Shown piece after piece: positions 7,591 to 15,549 of a stretch of DNA of 64,000 bases. Every line of letters starts with the position of its first letter. The first letter of the stretch is position 1. Both the position numbers and the translations under genes were made by a program. The stretch lies in NCBI GenBank assembly GCA_025464975.1, contig JAODMT010000024.1, positions 186,001-250,000 of the forward strand. The letters run 5' to 3'. This DNA is from Microbacteriaceae bacterium (GTDB taxonomy: Bacteria; Actinomycetota; Actinomycetes; Actinomycetales; Microbacteriaceae). The notes below the pieces were generated by a model. It saw nothing but the letters and a program-made list of their open reading frames with translations, was not told where the DNA came from and did not search any database.

Positions 7591-7785
7591 TCGGGGCATC
7601 GAGCGCTCGGGCGGCGCGACGGGGAGCGGCCCGGATGCCTTCTCAAAACGCAGGAGATTCACCACCTAGCGTGACCATTCGAGCGGAAATGGCGCCGCGG
7701 TGGTGATTCTCCTGCGTTTTCGGTGAGTCACGGCAATTGTCGGGCGGTTCGCGTCGGGACATCGAGCGATCGGGCGGCGCGCCGG
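7591..7785. repeat. Hairpin flanked by imperfect direct repeats, at a convergent gene junction
   Basis: A 22-nt inverted repeat with one mismatch (7645-7666 and 7699-7720, 32-nt loop, arms AAAACGCAGGAGA-type) is flanked by 32-nt near-identical direct repeats at 7591-7622 and 7754-7785. These share CATCGAGCG and CGGGCGGCGCG. It lies between the 3' ends of the DUF3052-like gene and the lactate dehydrogenase gene. It may act as a bidirectional terminator or be a REP/MITE-like element; no coding sequence is seen. Confidence 0.6.
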
Positions 7786-7796
7786 CGATCGGGCGG

Positions 7797-9125
7797 CTAG
7801 CCGGCGACCGGCGACTTGCGCGGACCGCCCTTCGGCGGTGATGACTTCGGCGACGTCGACGGGCGCGGCGCCGTTCGGGCCGCCCCGCCGAGCGCCCGCG
7901 GGGCGAGCCGCTCGAGTTGGGTGACGTGAGCCGGGGTGAGCTCCTCGAGTGAGGTGACGCCGAGCAGTCGCATCGTGCGGGCGATCTGGTCGCCGAGGAT
8001 CTGGATCATCCGGTCGACGCCCTCCCGGCCGCCGGCCATGAGGCCGTACAGGTAGGCGCGCCCGACGAGGGTGAAGTCAGCGCCGAGGGCGATTGCCGCG
8101 ACGATATCCGCGCCGCTCATGATGCCGGTGTCGAGGTGAACCTCGAGGTCGGAGCCGACCTCGCGCGCGACATCCGGCAGCAGGTGGAACGGGATGGGCG
8201 CCCGATCGAGCTGGCGACCTCCGTGGTTGGACAGCACGATGCCGTCGATGCCCATCGTCGCAATCTTCTTGGCGTCGTCGAGGTTCTGCACGCCCTTGAC
8301 CACGACCTTGCCCGGCCACTGGTCCTTGATCCAGGCGAGATCCTCGAAGGTGACCGTTGGGTCGAACATCGTGTCGAGCAGTTCGGCTACCGTTCCGCTC
8401 CACCGGTCGAGCGAGGCGAAGGCGAGGGGCTCGGTGGTGAGGAAGTTGATCCACCACTCCGGGCGGGGGATCGCGTTGACCACCGTGCCGAGGGTCAGCT
8501 GCGGCGGGATGGAGAAGCCGTTGCGCTTGTCCCGAAGCCGGGCGCCGGCCACCGGAACGTCGACCGTGACGAGCAGCGTGTCGAAACCGGCCTTGGCTGC
8601 CCGGTCGACGAGCGCCATGGAGCGATCGCGGTCCTTCCACATGTACAGCTGGAACCAGTTGCGGCCGTCGGGGTTCGCGGCCTTGACGTCCTCGATCGCC
8701 GTCGTTCCCATCGTGGAGAGCGAGAACGGGATGCCGGCCGCGGCCGCCGCTGATGCTCCAGCGATCTCGCCTTCGCTCTGCATCATCCGGGTGAATCCGG
8801 TCGGGGCAATCCCGAACGGGAGGGCAACCGTGCCGCCGAGCACCGTGGAAGTCGTGTCCACCACCGAGACGTCCCGCAGGATGCTCGGGTTGAACTGGAT
8901 GTCCTCGAACGCCTGTCTGGCGCGCGCGAGCGAGATTTCCGCCTCCGCGGCCCCCTCGGTGTAGTCGAACGCCGCCTTCGGGGTTCGACGCTGAGCGATC
9001 TTCCGGAGGTCGTAGATGGTGAGCGCCTTCTCGAGCCTGCGCTTTCTGGCATTGAACTCGGGGCTGGCGAAGTGAAGGAGCGGAGCGAGGTCTCGCACCT
9101 TGGGGAGGTGTCGTTCGATTTTCAT
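7797..9125 (-). CDS. Alpha-hydroxy-acid oxidizing protein (FMN L-lactate dehydrogenase type)
   Basis: 442 residues of the LldD/glycolate-oxidase family. These FMN enzymes oxidise L-2-hydroxyacids, with lactate to pyruvate most likely. FMN-site and catalytic motifs are visible: [43 protein letters not shown], the Lys of VVVKGV, the catalytic His in [13 protein letters not shown], and [13 protein letters not shown]. The last ~30 residues are a low-complexity Pro/Ser/Lys tail absent from typical members. It lies 14 bp after a D-2-hydroxyacid dehydrogenase gene on the same strand. Both deoxyhexose operons that follow are expected to generate L-lactate. Confidence 0.9.
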   Translation of the reverse strand: MKIERHLPKVRDLAPLLHFASPEFNARKRRLEKALTIYDLRKIAQRRTPKAAFDYTEGAAEAEISLARARQAFEDIQFNPSILRDVSVVDTTSTVLGGTVALPFGIAPTGFTRMMQSEGEIAGASAAAAAGIPFSLSTMGTTAIEDVKAANPDGRNWFQLYMWKDRDRSMALVDRAAKAGFDTLLVTVDVPVAGARLRDKRNGFSIPPQLTLGTVVNAIPRPEWWINFLTTEPLAFASLDRWSGTVAELLDTMFDPTVTFEDLAWIKDQWPGKVVVKGVQNLDDAKKIATMGIDGIVLSNHGGRQLDRAPIPFHLLPDVAREVGSDLEVHLDTGIMSGADIVAAIALGADFTLVGRAYLYGLMAGGREGVDRMIQILGDQIARTMRLLGVTSLEELTPAHVTQLERLAPRALGGAARTAPRPSTSPKSSPPKGGPRKSPVAG

Positions 9126-9139
9126 TGTTTTCTCTATCC

Positions 9140-10072
9140 TCAGTTGGTGACGACGACGTCAAGTGGCGGAAGGCCGCTCCGCAGCCGGTCGATCTGGCGA
9201 CGGACAATCGGGTCGATTCTGCTTGTCATGCTCGAGACGTTTCCGCCGACATGCGGGGTGATGATGACGCCGGGAAGGGTCCACAGAGGGTGGTCGGCGG
9301 GAAGCGGTTCCGGCTCGATCACGTCGAGCGCCGCCCGGATGGCGCCACTCCGCACGCGCTCCGTGAGTGCCTCGGTGTCGACGATGGCGCCGCGGGAGAC
9401 GTTAACCAGGAGGGCGCCGGGCTTCATCCGGTCGAGGAAGTCCGCCGAGACGAGGGCGGTGGTCTCGGTCGTGAGCGGCACGGCGATCACGACAATGTCT
9501 GCGAGCGGCAACAGCTCCGGCAGCGAATCCATCGAGTGAATTGGGCCGCTCTCGTCCGCTCGAGCGGAGCGGGCAACCCGGGTGATGGTGGGGTCAAACG
9601 GGGCGAGGCGTTTCTCAACGGCGCCGCCCACGCCGCCGACCCCGATTATCAGAACGGAGCGGCCGAGTAGGCCGGGAGACCATTGCCGGTCCCAGCCTCC
9701 GGTCGGTTGCGCCCTCGCCATGACGTCGAGGCCGCGTTCGCTCGCCAGAATGAGCCCGACGGCGAGCTCGGCGGTCGGGCCCTCGTGAACGCCGACGGCG
9801 TTGCAATAGGCGATGCCGGGAGGCAACACCTCCGAGACGCCGTTGTAGCCGAGCGACTGGCTCTGCACGGCCCCGACCTGGACGCCGGCCAAGTCGCGCA
9901 GCGTTGCCGCCGAGGTGGAGTACGGCAGCACGAGCAGGTCAATCCGGCGATCGAGCGGCGGGTCATCCGGGGTCCAGACCACGAGGTCGACCCCGTCTGG
10001 CGCCGGTGCCAGGCGGGCGAGCATCTGCTCTTCCGGCACCCCGATCGTGATTGTTGCGTGCTCGGCTGTCAT
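9140..10072 (-). CDS. D-2-hydroxyacid dehydrogenase (NAD-dependent)
   Basis: 310 residues. The NAD-binding motif is [17 protein letters not shown]. Catalytic elements are the Arg in [14 protein letters not shown], the Glu region [15 protein letters not shown] and the His in ITPHVGGN. It reduces 2-oxoacids or oxidises D-2-hydroxyacids; the substrate is not determinable. It is the middle gene of a tight minus-strand operon (regulator, this gene, FMN oxidase); its start directly abuts the regulator's stop. Confidence 0.9.
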   Translation of the reverse strand: MTAEHATITIGVPEEQMLARLAPAPDGVDLVVWTPDDPPLDRRIDLLVLPYSTSAATLRDLAGVQVGAVQSQSLGYNGVSEVLPPGIAYCNAVGVHEGPTAELAVGLILASERGLDVMARAQPTGGWDRQWSPGLLGRSVLIIGVGGVGGAVEKRLAPFDPTITRVARSARADESGPIHSMDSLPELLPLADIVVIAVPLTTETTALVSADFLDRMKPGALLVNVSRGAIVDTEALTERVRSGAIRAALDVIEPEPLPADHPLWTLPGVIITPHVGGNVSSMTSRIDPIVRRQIDRLRSGLPPLDVVVTN

Positions 10073-10741
10073 CTATGAATCCTCACTGTGGTCGTCGTCG
10101 TACTTCTGAAGCAAGCGGTCGCGGGCGTAAATGATGTGTTCGCGAGTGAGTCGGGCGGCCAGATCCGCGTCGCGCGCCGCGACCGCGTCGAGAATGCCCT
10201 GGTGTTGCTCGGCGATCTCGTCGGGTCGGATGAGTTGGTGTGACTGAACCTGTCCGATGCACAGTTCGATCTCGCCCATGAGCAGGCCGTGCATCTTCGC
10301 CAGCCGCGTGCTGTGCTGAGCGAGCACGAGCGCGCGGTGAAACTCGACGTCGGTTCGAGCGAGTGCGGCACGATTGTCGGCGCGGGCGTGCTCGAGCAGC
10401 TCCCGATGCACCGACAGTGCGGCGATGGGCACCACGCCGTCCGAAGCGAGGATGCCGAGGGCGGCCTCTTCAAGAAGCGCCCGATTCCCGTACAGGTCTT
10501 CGATGTCGTCCCGGCTGAGCTCGGTCACTTGCGCGGCATGGTGCGGTCGGCGGGAGAGCAGCCCCTCGGACACGAGACGCTCGAGTGCCGCCTTGGCCGT
10601 TGGGCGGGCAACGCCGTAGCGCACGGCTATCGCTGTCTCGGTGAGCAGCGCGCCGGGCGCCTCGGCCGAGGTCACGATGCTCTCCCGCAGGGCGTCATAG
10701 ACCGCCTGCGGCACGGAGGTGGTCTTCAGCGACTCGGACAT
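10073..10741 (-). CDS. GntR family regulator, FCD/FadR subfamily
   Basis: 222 residues. The winged helix (AVYDALRESIVTSAEAPGALLTETAIAVRYGVARPTAKAALERL) is followed by an FCD ligand-binding domain. Its metal-site pattern is seen in DVEFHRALVLAQ (Asp, His), HQGILDAV and LTREHIIYAR. FCD regulators typically sense small carboxylates or sugar acids. It probably controls its own operon and possibly the divergent fuconate genes beginning at 11459. Confidence 0.9.
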   Translation of the reverse strand: MSESLKTTSVPQAVYDALRESIVTSAEAPGALLTETAIAVRYGVARPTAKAALERLVSEGLLSRRPHHAAQVTELSRDDIEDLYGNRALLEEAALGILASDGVVPIAALSVHRELLEHARADNRAALARTDVEFHRALVLAQHSTRLAKMHGLLMGEIELCIGQVQSHQLIRPDEIAEQHQGILDAVAARDADLAARLTREHIIYARDRLLQKYDDDHSEDS

Positions 10742-10744
10742 TGT

Positions 10745-10764
10745 CTAGCAAGTGTACGAGCTAG
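10745..10764. promoter_or_regulatory. Candidate operator upstream of the FCD regulator
   Basis: CTAGC (10745-10749) and GCTAG (10760-10764) flank a GTGTAC core, giving a 20-bp partly symmetric site starting 3 bp before the regulator's start codon. Size and position fit autoregulation, but symmetry is imperfect. Confidence 0.35.
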
Positions 10765-10813
10765 CCGAGTGGCGCGCTAGGCGCCGTTCATCGTCCGTCG
10801 GACTGCCCCGACC

Positions 10814-11149
10814 TCACTCGCCGCGGTGGACCCAGAAGTGTCTTCTCGCCTGTCGCGTCTCGTTGTCTTCGGTGCCGCTCCTGGGCTGCTTCGGATGGCC
10901 TTGCGCGGTCGTGCCGGGGAGGGCCCCGCGGAGTCGGTCGGCAGGGGAAACGAGCCCGTGGGTCGAGGGCTGCGCCTCAAGCCAGTTGGCCAGCCTCCTT
11001 TCGGAGGGGAAACGGGACGATCGACGCGGGAAGTGGCCCTTGGCCACATAGAAGGCCGCCACGGCATGCCGATATTTCTCCCAGTCGCCCGCCGAGCCGT
11101 TGGTGCAATCTTCCTCGCGTCCGACGCGAGAGCTTCGCTGCGTGGTCAT
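10814..11149 (-). CDS. Small protein with a helicase-associated (HA)-like segment
   Basis: 111 residues, not confidently assigned. DWEKYRHAVAAFYVAKGHFP followed by SERRLANWLEAQ resembles one helicase-associated domain repeat, which normally occurs in tandem. After about residue 50 the sequence becomes basic and low in structure, so the gene may be truncated or frameshifted. The ATG at 11149 has GAGGAGG with a 9-nt spacer, supporting translation, and an 18-bp palindrome lies just upstream. Function unknown. Confidence 0.45.
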   Translation of the reverse strand: MTTQRSSRVGREEDCTNGSAGDWEKYRHAVAAFYVAKGHFPRRSSRFPSERRLANWLEAQPSTHGLVSPADRLRGALPGTTAQGHPKQPRSGTEDNETRQARRHFWVHRGE

Positions 11150-11176
11150 GGTCACATCCCTCCTCGATTCGGTGGG

Positions 11177-11194
11177 CAACTTCGTTCGAAGTTG
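11177..11194. promoter_or_regulatory. Palindrome upstream of the small HA-like gene
   Basis: CAACTTCG-TT-CGAAGTTG, a perfect 8-bp inverted repeat 27 bp upstream of the start codon at 11149. Candidate operator. The rest of the 309-bp gap up to 11459 holds no recognisable gene. Confidence 0.4.
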
Positions 11195-11404
11195 TTACTG
11201 AGACAGACCCGGGTCCGGGCAGATGATTACGCGAAAATCGGTAACAGATTGGGTGTCAGCGTGCGCCGGTGCGGGTGTCCGACTGCCGTCGACCCAAACC
11301 AGGCTCCGGCGAGCATTCCCGTTAGGTCTTGCCGCGTCCATAGAACGGATGTCTAACGGGGCATCCTGACGAAAGTAGCCCGGCGCGCGCAATCGAGACT
11401 CTAG

Positions 11405-11415
11405 ACATATGATGT
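11405..11415 (+). promoter_or_regulatory. Possible -10 region / operator of the fuconate operon
   Basis: TATGAT (11408-11413) is a good -10 hexamer inside the symmetric element ACAT-ATG-ATGT. A transcript would start near 11420. No convincing -35 was seen. Confidence 0.35.
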
Positions 11416-11458
11416 TTAACGAGGGCTATGCCCGAAGGCATTCCAGAAAGAGATTTCA

Positions 11459-12784
11459 ATGACGAAGATCATCGCCGTAACGACGCACGATGTGCGGTTC
11501 CCCACCTCGCTGAGCATGGACGGCTCAGACGCCATGAACAAGGACGGGGACTATTCGGCCGCCTACGTCGTCATCACGACGGATGATCCGGACCTGACGG
11601 GCCATGGATTCACCTTCACTCTCGGCCGCGGAAACGACCTGTGTGCCGAGGCGGCCAGGCAGCGGGGCCTCCCGCTGATCGGGTTGGACGTCGACGAGGC
11701 AGTCGCGGACCTCGGAGCCGTCTACCGCGGGCTGCAGGGCGATTCGCAGCTGCGCTGGCTCGGACCGGAGAAGGGCGTCATCCACCTCGCCCTCGCCGCG
11801 GTGATGAATGCGATGTGGGACCTCGCGGCGCGGCGGGCCAAGAAGCCCCTCTGGAAGCTGCTCACCGACATGTCGCCAACCGAGCTCGTGGATGCCGCCG
11901 ACCTTCGCTACCTGTCCGATGCGATAACCCGGGACGAGGCGATCGCGCTACTCGAGGAGCTGCGACCCAGCCGCTCGGAGCGGGAGGCCGAACTCGCGGT
12001 CAGTGGCTACCCCTGCTACACCACGAGCGCCGGGTGGCTCGGCTACAGCGACGACAAGCTGCGTCGGCTGCTGCAGGAGGCAGTGGATGAGGGCTACCGG
12101 CACGTGAAGCTCAAGGTCGGGGCCAACCTCGACGACGACCTCCGCCGGCTCGCCATCGCGAGAGAGGTAATCGGTTGGGACGCCAACCTCATGATCGACG
12201 CCAACCAGGTCTGGGACGTTCCGGAGGCGATCGAGTGGGTCGGCCGGCTAGCCGAATTCAAGCCGCTCTGGATCGAAGAGCCGACAAGTCCGGACGACGT
12301 GCTCGGCCATGCCGCAGTCCGAAAAGCGGTATCGCCCATCGGGGTAGCCACGGGCGAGCACGGCATGAATCGGGTGCTCTTCAAGCAGATGTTCCAGGCC
12401 GAGGCCATCGACTACTGCCAGCTTGACGCCGCCCGGCTCGGCAGCGTCAACGAAATTCTCGCCGTGTATCTCATGGCGAAGAAATTCGGCGTTCCGGTCT
12501 GCCCGCACGCGGGAGGCGTCGGGCTGTGCGAGCTCGTGCAGCACCTCTCGATTTTCGACTACGTCGCCGTCTCCGGCACCCTGGAGAACCGGGTAACCGA
12601 ATACGTCGACCACCTCCACGAGCACTTCGTCGACCCGTGCATCATCGAGAACGGCGCGTATCGCCTGCCAGTGTCGCCTGGTTACAGCGCGGAGATGTTC
12701 GCGGAGTCGGTAGCCGACTTCTCGTTTCCGGACGGGCGATACTGGTCATCCGCTCGACAGCCCGCTGTGCTCGCCGCGAGCTGA
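11459..12784 (+). CDS. L-fuconate dehydratase
   Basis: 441 residues, enolase superfamily. It dehydrates L-fuconate to 2-keto-3-deoxy-L-fuconate. The motifs are characteristic: the KxK base in HVKLKVGAN, metal ligands in [20 protein letters not shown] and ATGEHGMNR, then [17 protein letters not shown]. The N-terminal [27 protein letters not shown] is typical of the fuconate dehydratase subgroup, so the substrate call is fairly firm. First gene of a three-gene operon with a lactonase and a mutarotase. The start at 11459 follows an AAAGAGA ribosome site. Confidence 0.93.
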   Translation: MTKIIAVTTHDVRFPTSLSMDGSDAMNKDGDYSAAYVVITTDDPDLTGHGFTFTLGRGNDLCAEAARQRGLPLIGLDVDEAVADLGAVYRGLQGDSQLRWLGPEKGVIHLALAAVMNAMWDLAARRAKKPLWKLLTDMSPTELVDAADLRYLSDAITRDEAIALLEELRPSRSEREAELAVSGYPCYTTSAGWLGYSDDKLRRLLQEAVDEGYRHVKLKVGANLDDDLRRLAIAREVIGWDANLMIDANQVWDVPEAIEWVGRLAEFKPLWIEEPTSPDDVLGHAAVRKAVSPIGVATGEHGMNRVLFKQMFQAEAIDYCQLDAARLGSVNEILAVYLMAKKFGVPVCPHAGGVGLCELVQHLSIFDYVAVSGTLENRVTEYVDHLHEHFVDPCIIENGAYRLPVSPGYSAEMFAESVADFSFPDGRYWSSARQPAVLAAS

Positions 12785-12820
12785 TTCACGCGAACTGTTC
12801 GCACAGAGGGAAGGCTCGAA

Positions 12821-13708
12821 TTGGTCACCATCGATTCGCATCAGCACGTCTGGGACCTCGCGCGCGCGAGATACGACTGGTTGACGGCGGAGCATTCGCC
12901 GATTGACCGAACCATGAACTTCGATGCGCTGCGTCCGTCGCTTCGCCGGGCCGGCATCCAAGCGACCGTTCTCGTGCAGTCGGCAGACAACGACGAGGAC
13001 ACCGATCTCATGCTCGAGGTCGCCAGGGAGAACCCCGAGGTCGCCGCCGTCGTGGCGTTCGTGCCCCTCCACGACCCGGGACGGGCGGCAACGCGGCTCG
13101 ACGAGTTGCGGCGAGACCCGATCGTCGTCGGGGTGCGGAACCTCATCCACGACCACCCCGACCCCGACTACATCCTGCGTCCCGATGTCGACGATTCACT
13201 CGCACTGCTCGAGGCAGCGGGAGCGACCTTCGACTACGTCGCGGTCCTCCCGCGTCACCTCGAACACGTGGAGACCATTTCGGAACGCCACCCTCGGCTG
13301 CGCATCGTGATCGACCATCTGGCCAAGCCGCCGATCGGACTCGCGGATCGGGAACCGTGGTGGAGCCTCATCGAACGGGCGGCGCAGAACCCGCTGGTCT
13401 TCGGCAAGGTCTCCGGGCTCTACTCGGCGACCGGATCGCCGGACTGGACGACAGACCTCGTGCGCCCGTTCTTCGACCGCGCGCTCGAGACGTTCGGCCC
13501 CGCTCGACTGATGTACGGGGGCGATTGGCCGGTTTCCGTTCTGTTCGGCGGTTACGAGCGAGTGTGGGCCGGGCTGTCGGAGTTGTTTGAGGGACTGGAC
13601 CCGAGCGAGCGGCAGCAAATTCTCGGCGGAACGGCGGAGTCGTTCTACCGCATCGATCCCGGACTGCTGTCGCGGGCGGTCCGGGCGTCTGCCGAGGACG
13701 CGGCATGA
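12821..13708 (+). CDS. Amidohydrolase-2 family lactonase, probable L-fuconolactonase
   Basis: 295 residues with a TIM-barrel amidohydrolase fold. Metal/catalytic motifs are HQHVWD near the N-terminus, VIDHLAKPP, FGKVSGLYS and the Asp in LMYGGDWPVS. It opens L-fucono-1,5-lactone to L-fuconate, the step before the dehydratase encoded just upstream; the substrate is inferred from that neighbour. The start is a TTG at 12821 with GAGGGAAGG upstream. The stop overlaps the next start codon (ATGA). Confidence 0.85.
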   Translation: MVTIDSHQHVWDLARARYDWLTAEHSPIDRTMNFDALRPSLRRAGIQATVLVQSADNDEDTDLMLEVARENPEVAAVVAFVPLHDPGRAATRLDELRRDPIVVGVRNLIHDHPDPDYILRPDVDDSLALLEAAGATFDYVAVLPRHLEHVETISERHPRLRIVIDHLAKPPIGLADREPWWSLIERAAQNPLVFGKVSGLYSATGSPDWTTDLVRPFFDRALETFGPARLMYGGDWPVSVLFGGYERVWAGLSELFEGLDPSERQQILGGTAESFYRIDPGLLSRAVRASAEDAA

Positions 13709-14028
13709 GGCGAGTGGCCGCGGTGATCGGAATCGCGCCGCAGGATGTCGCGGAGTACGAGCGGTTGCACGCCGATGTTTGGCCAGGCGTGCTCGAGCGG
13801 CTCGCGGCGAGCAACATGCACAACTACTCGATCTACCGGTACGGTGACCTGCTCTTCTCCTACCTCGAATACACCGGCGATGACTACGAGGCCGACGCGG
13901 CGGCGATCGCCGGCGATCCCGTGACCCAGCGCTGGTGGGACCTGTGCGAGCCACTGCAGCGACCGGTCGCCGACCGTGGCGAGGGCGAGTGGTGGCATGA
14001 GTTGCCGGAGGTGTTCCACACGGACTGA
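13705..14028 (+). CDS. L-rhamnose mutarotase family protein (probably acts on L-fucose)
   Basis: 107 residues of the RhaM/DUF718 fold, which interconverts sugar anomers. Conserved YERLHADVWPGVLERL (catalytic His), NYSIYRYGDLLFSYLEY and RWWDLCEPLQ are visible. It is translationally coupled to the lactonase. The operon is for L-fuconate and a second, more canonical RhaM lies in the rhamnose operon (20300-20737), so this copy more likely serves L-fucose. That specificity is inference. Confidence 0.85.
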   Translation: MRRVAAVIGIAPQDVAEYERLHADVWPGVLERLAASNMHNYSIYRYGDLLFSYLEYTGDDYEADAAAIAGDPVTQRWWDLCEPLQRPVADRGEGEWWHELPEVFHTD

Positions 14029-14081
14029 CGTCGGCTCCGGTCTGACGCGTGGCGCCGATCACCTCTGGCGTCTGGCGGCTG

Positions 14082-14146
14082 CTCGGCGTCGATCAGGCTC
14101 GGCGTCGATTCAGGCTGAGGGTCGATTCAGGCTCAAAGTCGGTTCG
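14082..14146. repeat. Degenerate 17-bp tandem repeat at a convergent junction
   Basis: Four units: CTCGGCGTCGATCAGG (14082-14097), CTCGGCGTCGATTCAGG (14098-14114), CTGAGGGTCGATTCAGG (14115-14131) and CTCAAAGTCGGTTCG (14132-14146). The last two and a half units encode the extreme C-terminus of the kinase on the minus strand. Confidence 0.7.
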
Positions 14147-15549
14147 TAGGACTTCGGTGAGAACGCCGCGGCCACGAGGCTCCGCAGCGATTCGAGCGAG
14201 CCGGTGACGAGGCCCGCGGCGCGCGCCTGCACCAAAACGTTTCCGATGGCGGTGGCCTCGACGGGACCGGCGAGCACCGGCACCCCGCTGCGGTCCGCGG
14301 TCAGCTGGCAGAGCAGCTCGTTCTGGGCGCCTCCGCCGACGATGTGGATGACGTCGACCCGTGTGCCGGAGAGGTCAGCGGCCGCCCGCACGGCTTCCGC
14401 GAATGCCGCGGCGAGCGACCGGATGATGCTGAGCACGAACTCCGCGTGGCCACGCGGCACGGGCCGGTCGTGCTCCGTCATCCACTCGGCGATGCGGGAC
14501 GGAAGGTCGCCGGTGGCGAGGAAGCGCGGGTCGTTCGCGTCAAACTCGGACACCTCGGTCGTGACCGCGCCGGCCTCGGCGAGCAACCCCTCGAGGTCTA
14601 TCGGGCCGGCCGACTTCTCCCAGGCCCGCACCGTCTCGTTGAGCAGCCAGAGACCCATAACGTTGTGCAGGTAGCGCACCCGCCCGTCGACACCGCCCTC
14701 GTTGGTGAAGTTGGCCAGCCGGCCGGGCTCGGTGAGCACGGGGCGCTCGAGTTCAACGCCGACGAGTCCCCAGGTGCCGCAGCTGATGTAGGCGAAGTGC
14801 GGCGTGGTGGCCGGCACGGCGACGATGGCCGAGGCAGTGTCGTGCGAGCCGACGGCGATGACGTCCACGCGCCGAGTGATCCCGAGCTCGGCCGCGAGGG
14901 AGGGGAGGAGTTGACCGAGGCCCGTCCCCGGAGAGACGAGTTCGGGAAAAACGGCGCGCGGCAGGCCGAGCCGTGCGATGAGGTGATCGTTCCACTCGCC
15001 GGTCGAAATGTCGACGAGCCCCGTTGTCGACGCATTCGTTCGCTCGGCGACGCGCGCGCCGGTGAGCCAATAGGAGACGAGGTCGGGTACGAGCAAGAGA
15101 GTGTCGGCGAGGTCGAGAAATCCGGAGCGACGCTCCGCCTCCAGCTGATACAGGGTGTTGAACGGCAGGAACTGCAGGCCATTCTCCGCGTAGAGATCCG
15201 CGCGGGAGACGAGGGAATGGGTGGCGTCGACGGCCGGGCTCGTGCGCTCGTCGCGGTAGTGATAGGGCGTGCCGAGCATCCGTCCGCCACGGAGCAGCGC
15301 GTAGTCCACAGCCCAGGAGTCCACCCCCACGCTTCTCAGCTCCGGCTCCTCACGCGCCGCCGCGCCGAGGCCGGCGGCGGCGTTGCGGAACAGTTCGAGG
15401 ATGTTCCAGTGCAGGCCGTCGATGGTCCGCACCGGAAGATTCGGGAAGCGCGCAACCGGGCGCACACTCAGCTCGTTGTGCCCGATGTAGCCGAGCATCA
15501 CCCGCCCGCTGGTGGCGCCGAGGTCGACCGCGGCCACAGCCTCCGTCAT
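14110..15549 (-). CDS. rhaB: Rhamnulokinase
   Basis: 479 residues, FGGY kinase family. It phosphorylates L-rhamnulose (possibly also L-fuculose) with ATP. N-terminal AAVDLGATSGRVMLG is the phosphate loop. VGVDSWAVDYALL, the YHYRDERTSP substrate region, AVGSHDTASAIVAVPA and GGGAQNELLCQLTADRSGVPV complete the two FGGY lobes. The ATG at 15549 overlaps the upstream aldolase stop. The final residues are encoded by a degenerate tandem repeat. It is the distal gene of the rhamnose operon. Confidence 0.92.
   Translation of the reverse strand: MTEAVAAVDLGATSGRVMLGYIGHNELSVRPVARFPNLPVRTIDGLHWNILELFRNAAAGLGAAAREEPELRSVGVDSWAVDYALLRGGRMLGTPYHYRDERTSPAVDATHSLVSRADLYAENGLQFLPFNTLYQLEAERRSGFLDLADTLLLVPDLVSYWLTGARVAERTNASTTGLVDISTGEWNDHLIARLGLPRAVFPELVSPGTGLGQLLPSLAAELGITRRVDVIAVGSHDTASAIVAVPATTPHFAYISCGTWGLVGVELERPVLTEPGRLANFTNEGGVDGRVRYLHNVMGLWLLNETVRAWEKSAGPIDLEGLLAEAGAVTTEVSEFDANDPRFLATGDLPSRIAEWMTEHDRPVPRGHAEFVLSIIRSLAAAFAEAVRAAADLSGTRVDVIHIVGGGAQNELLCQLTADRSGVPVLAGPVEATAIGNVLVQARAAGLVTGSLESLRSLVAAAFSPKSYEPTLSLNRPSA

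Noticed and set aside
10826-11356. Plus-strand open frame of ~176 codons between the FCD regulator and the fuconate operon
   Set aside because: No ribosome site and no recognisable motifs; the minus-strand frame at 10814-11149 has both a ribosome site and a domain-like segment.
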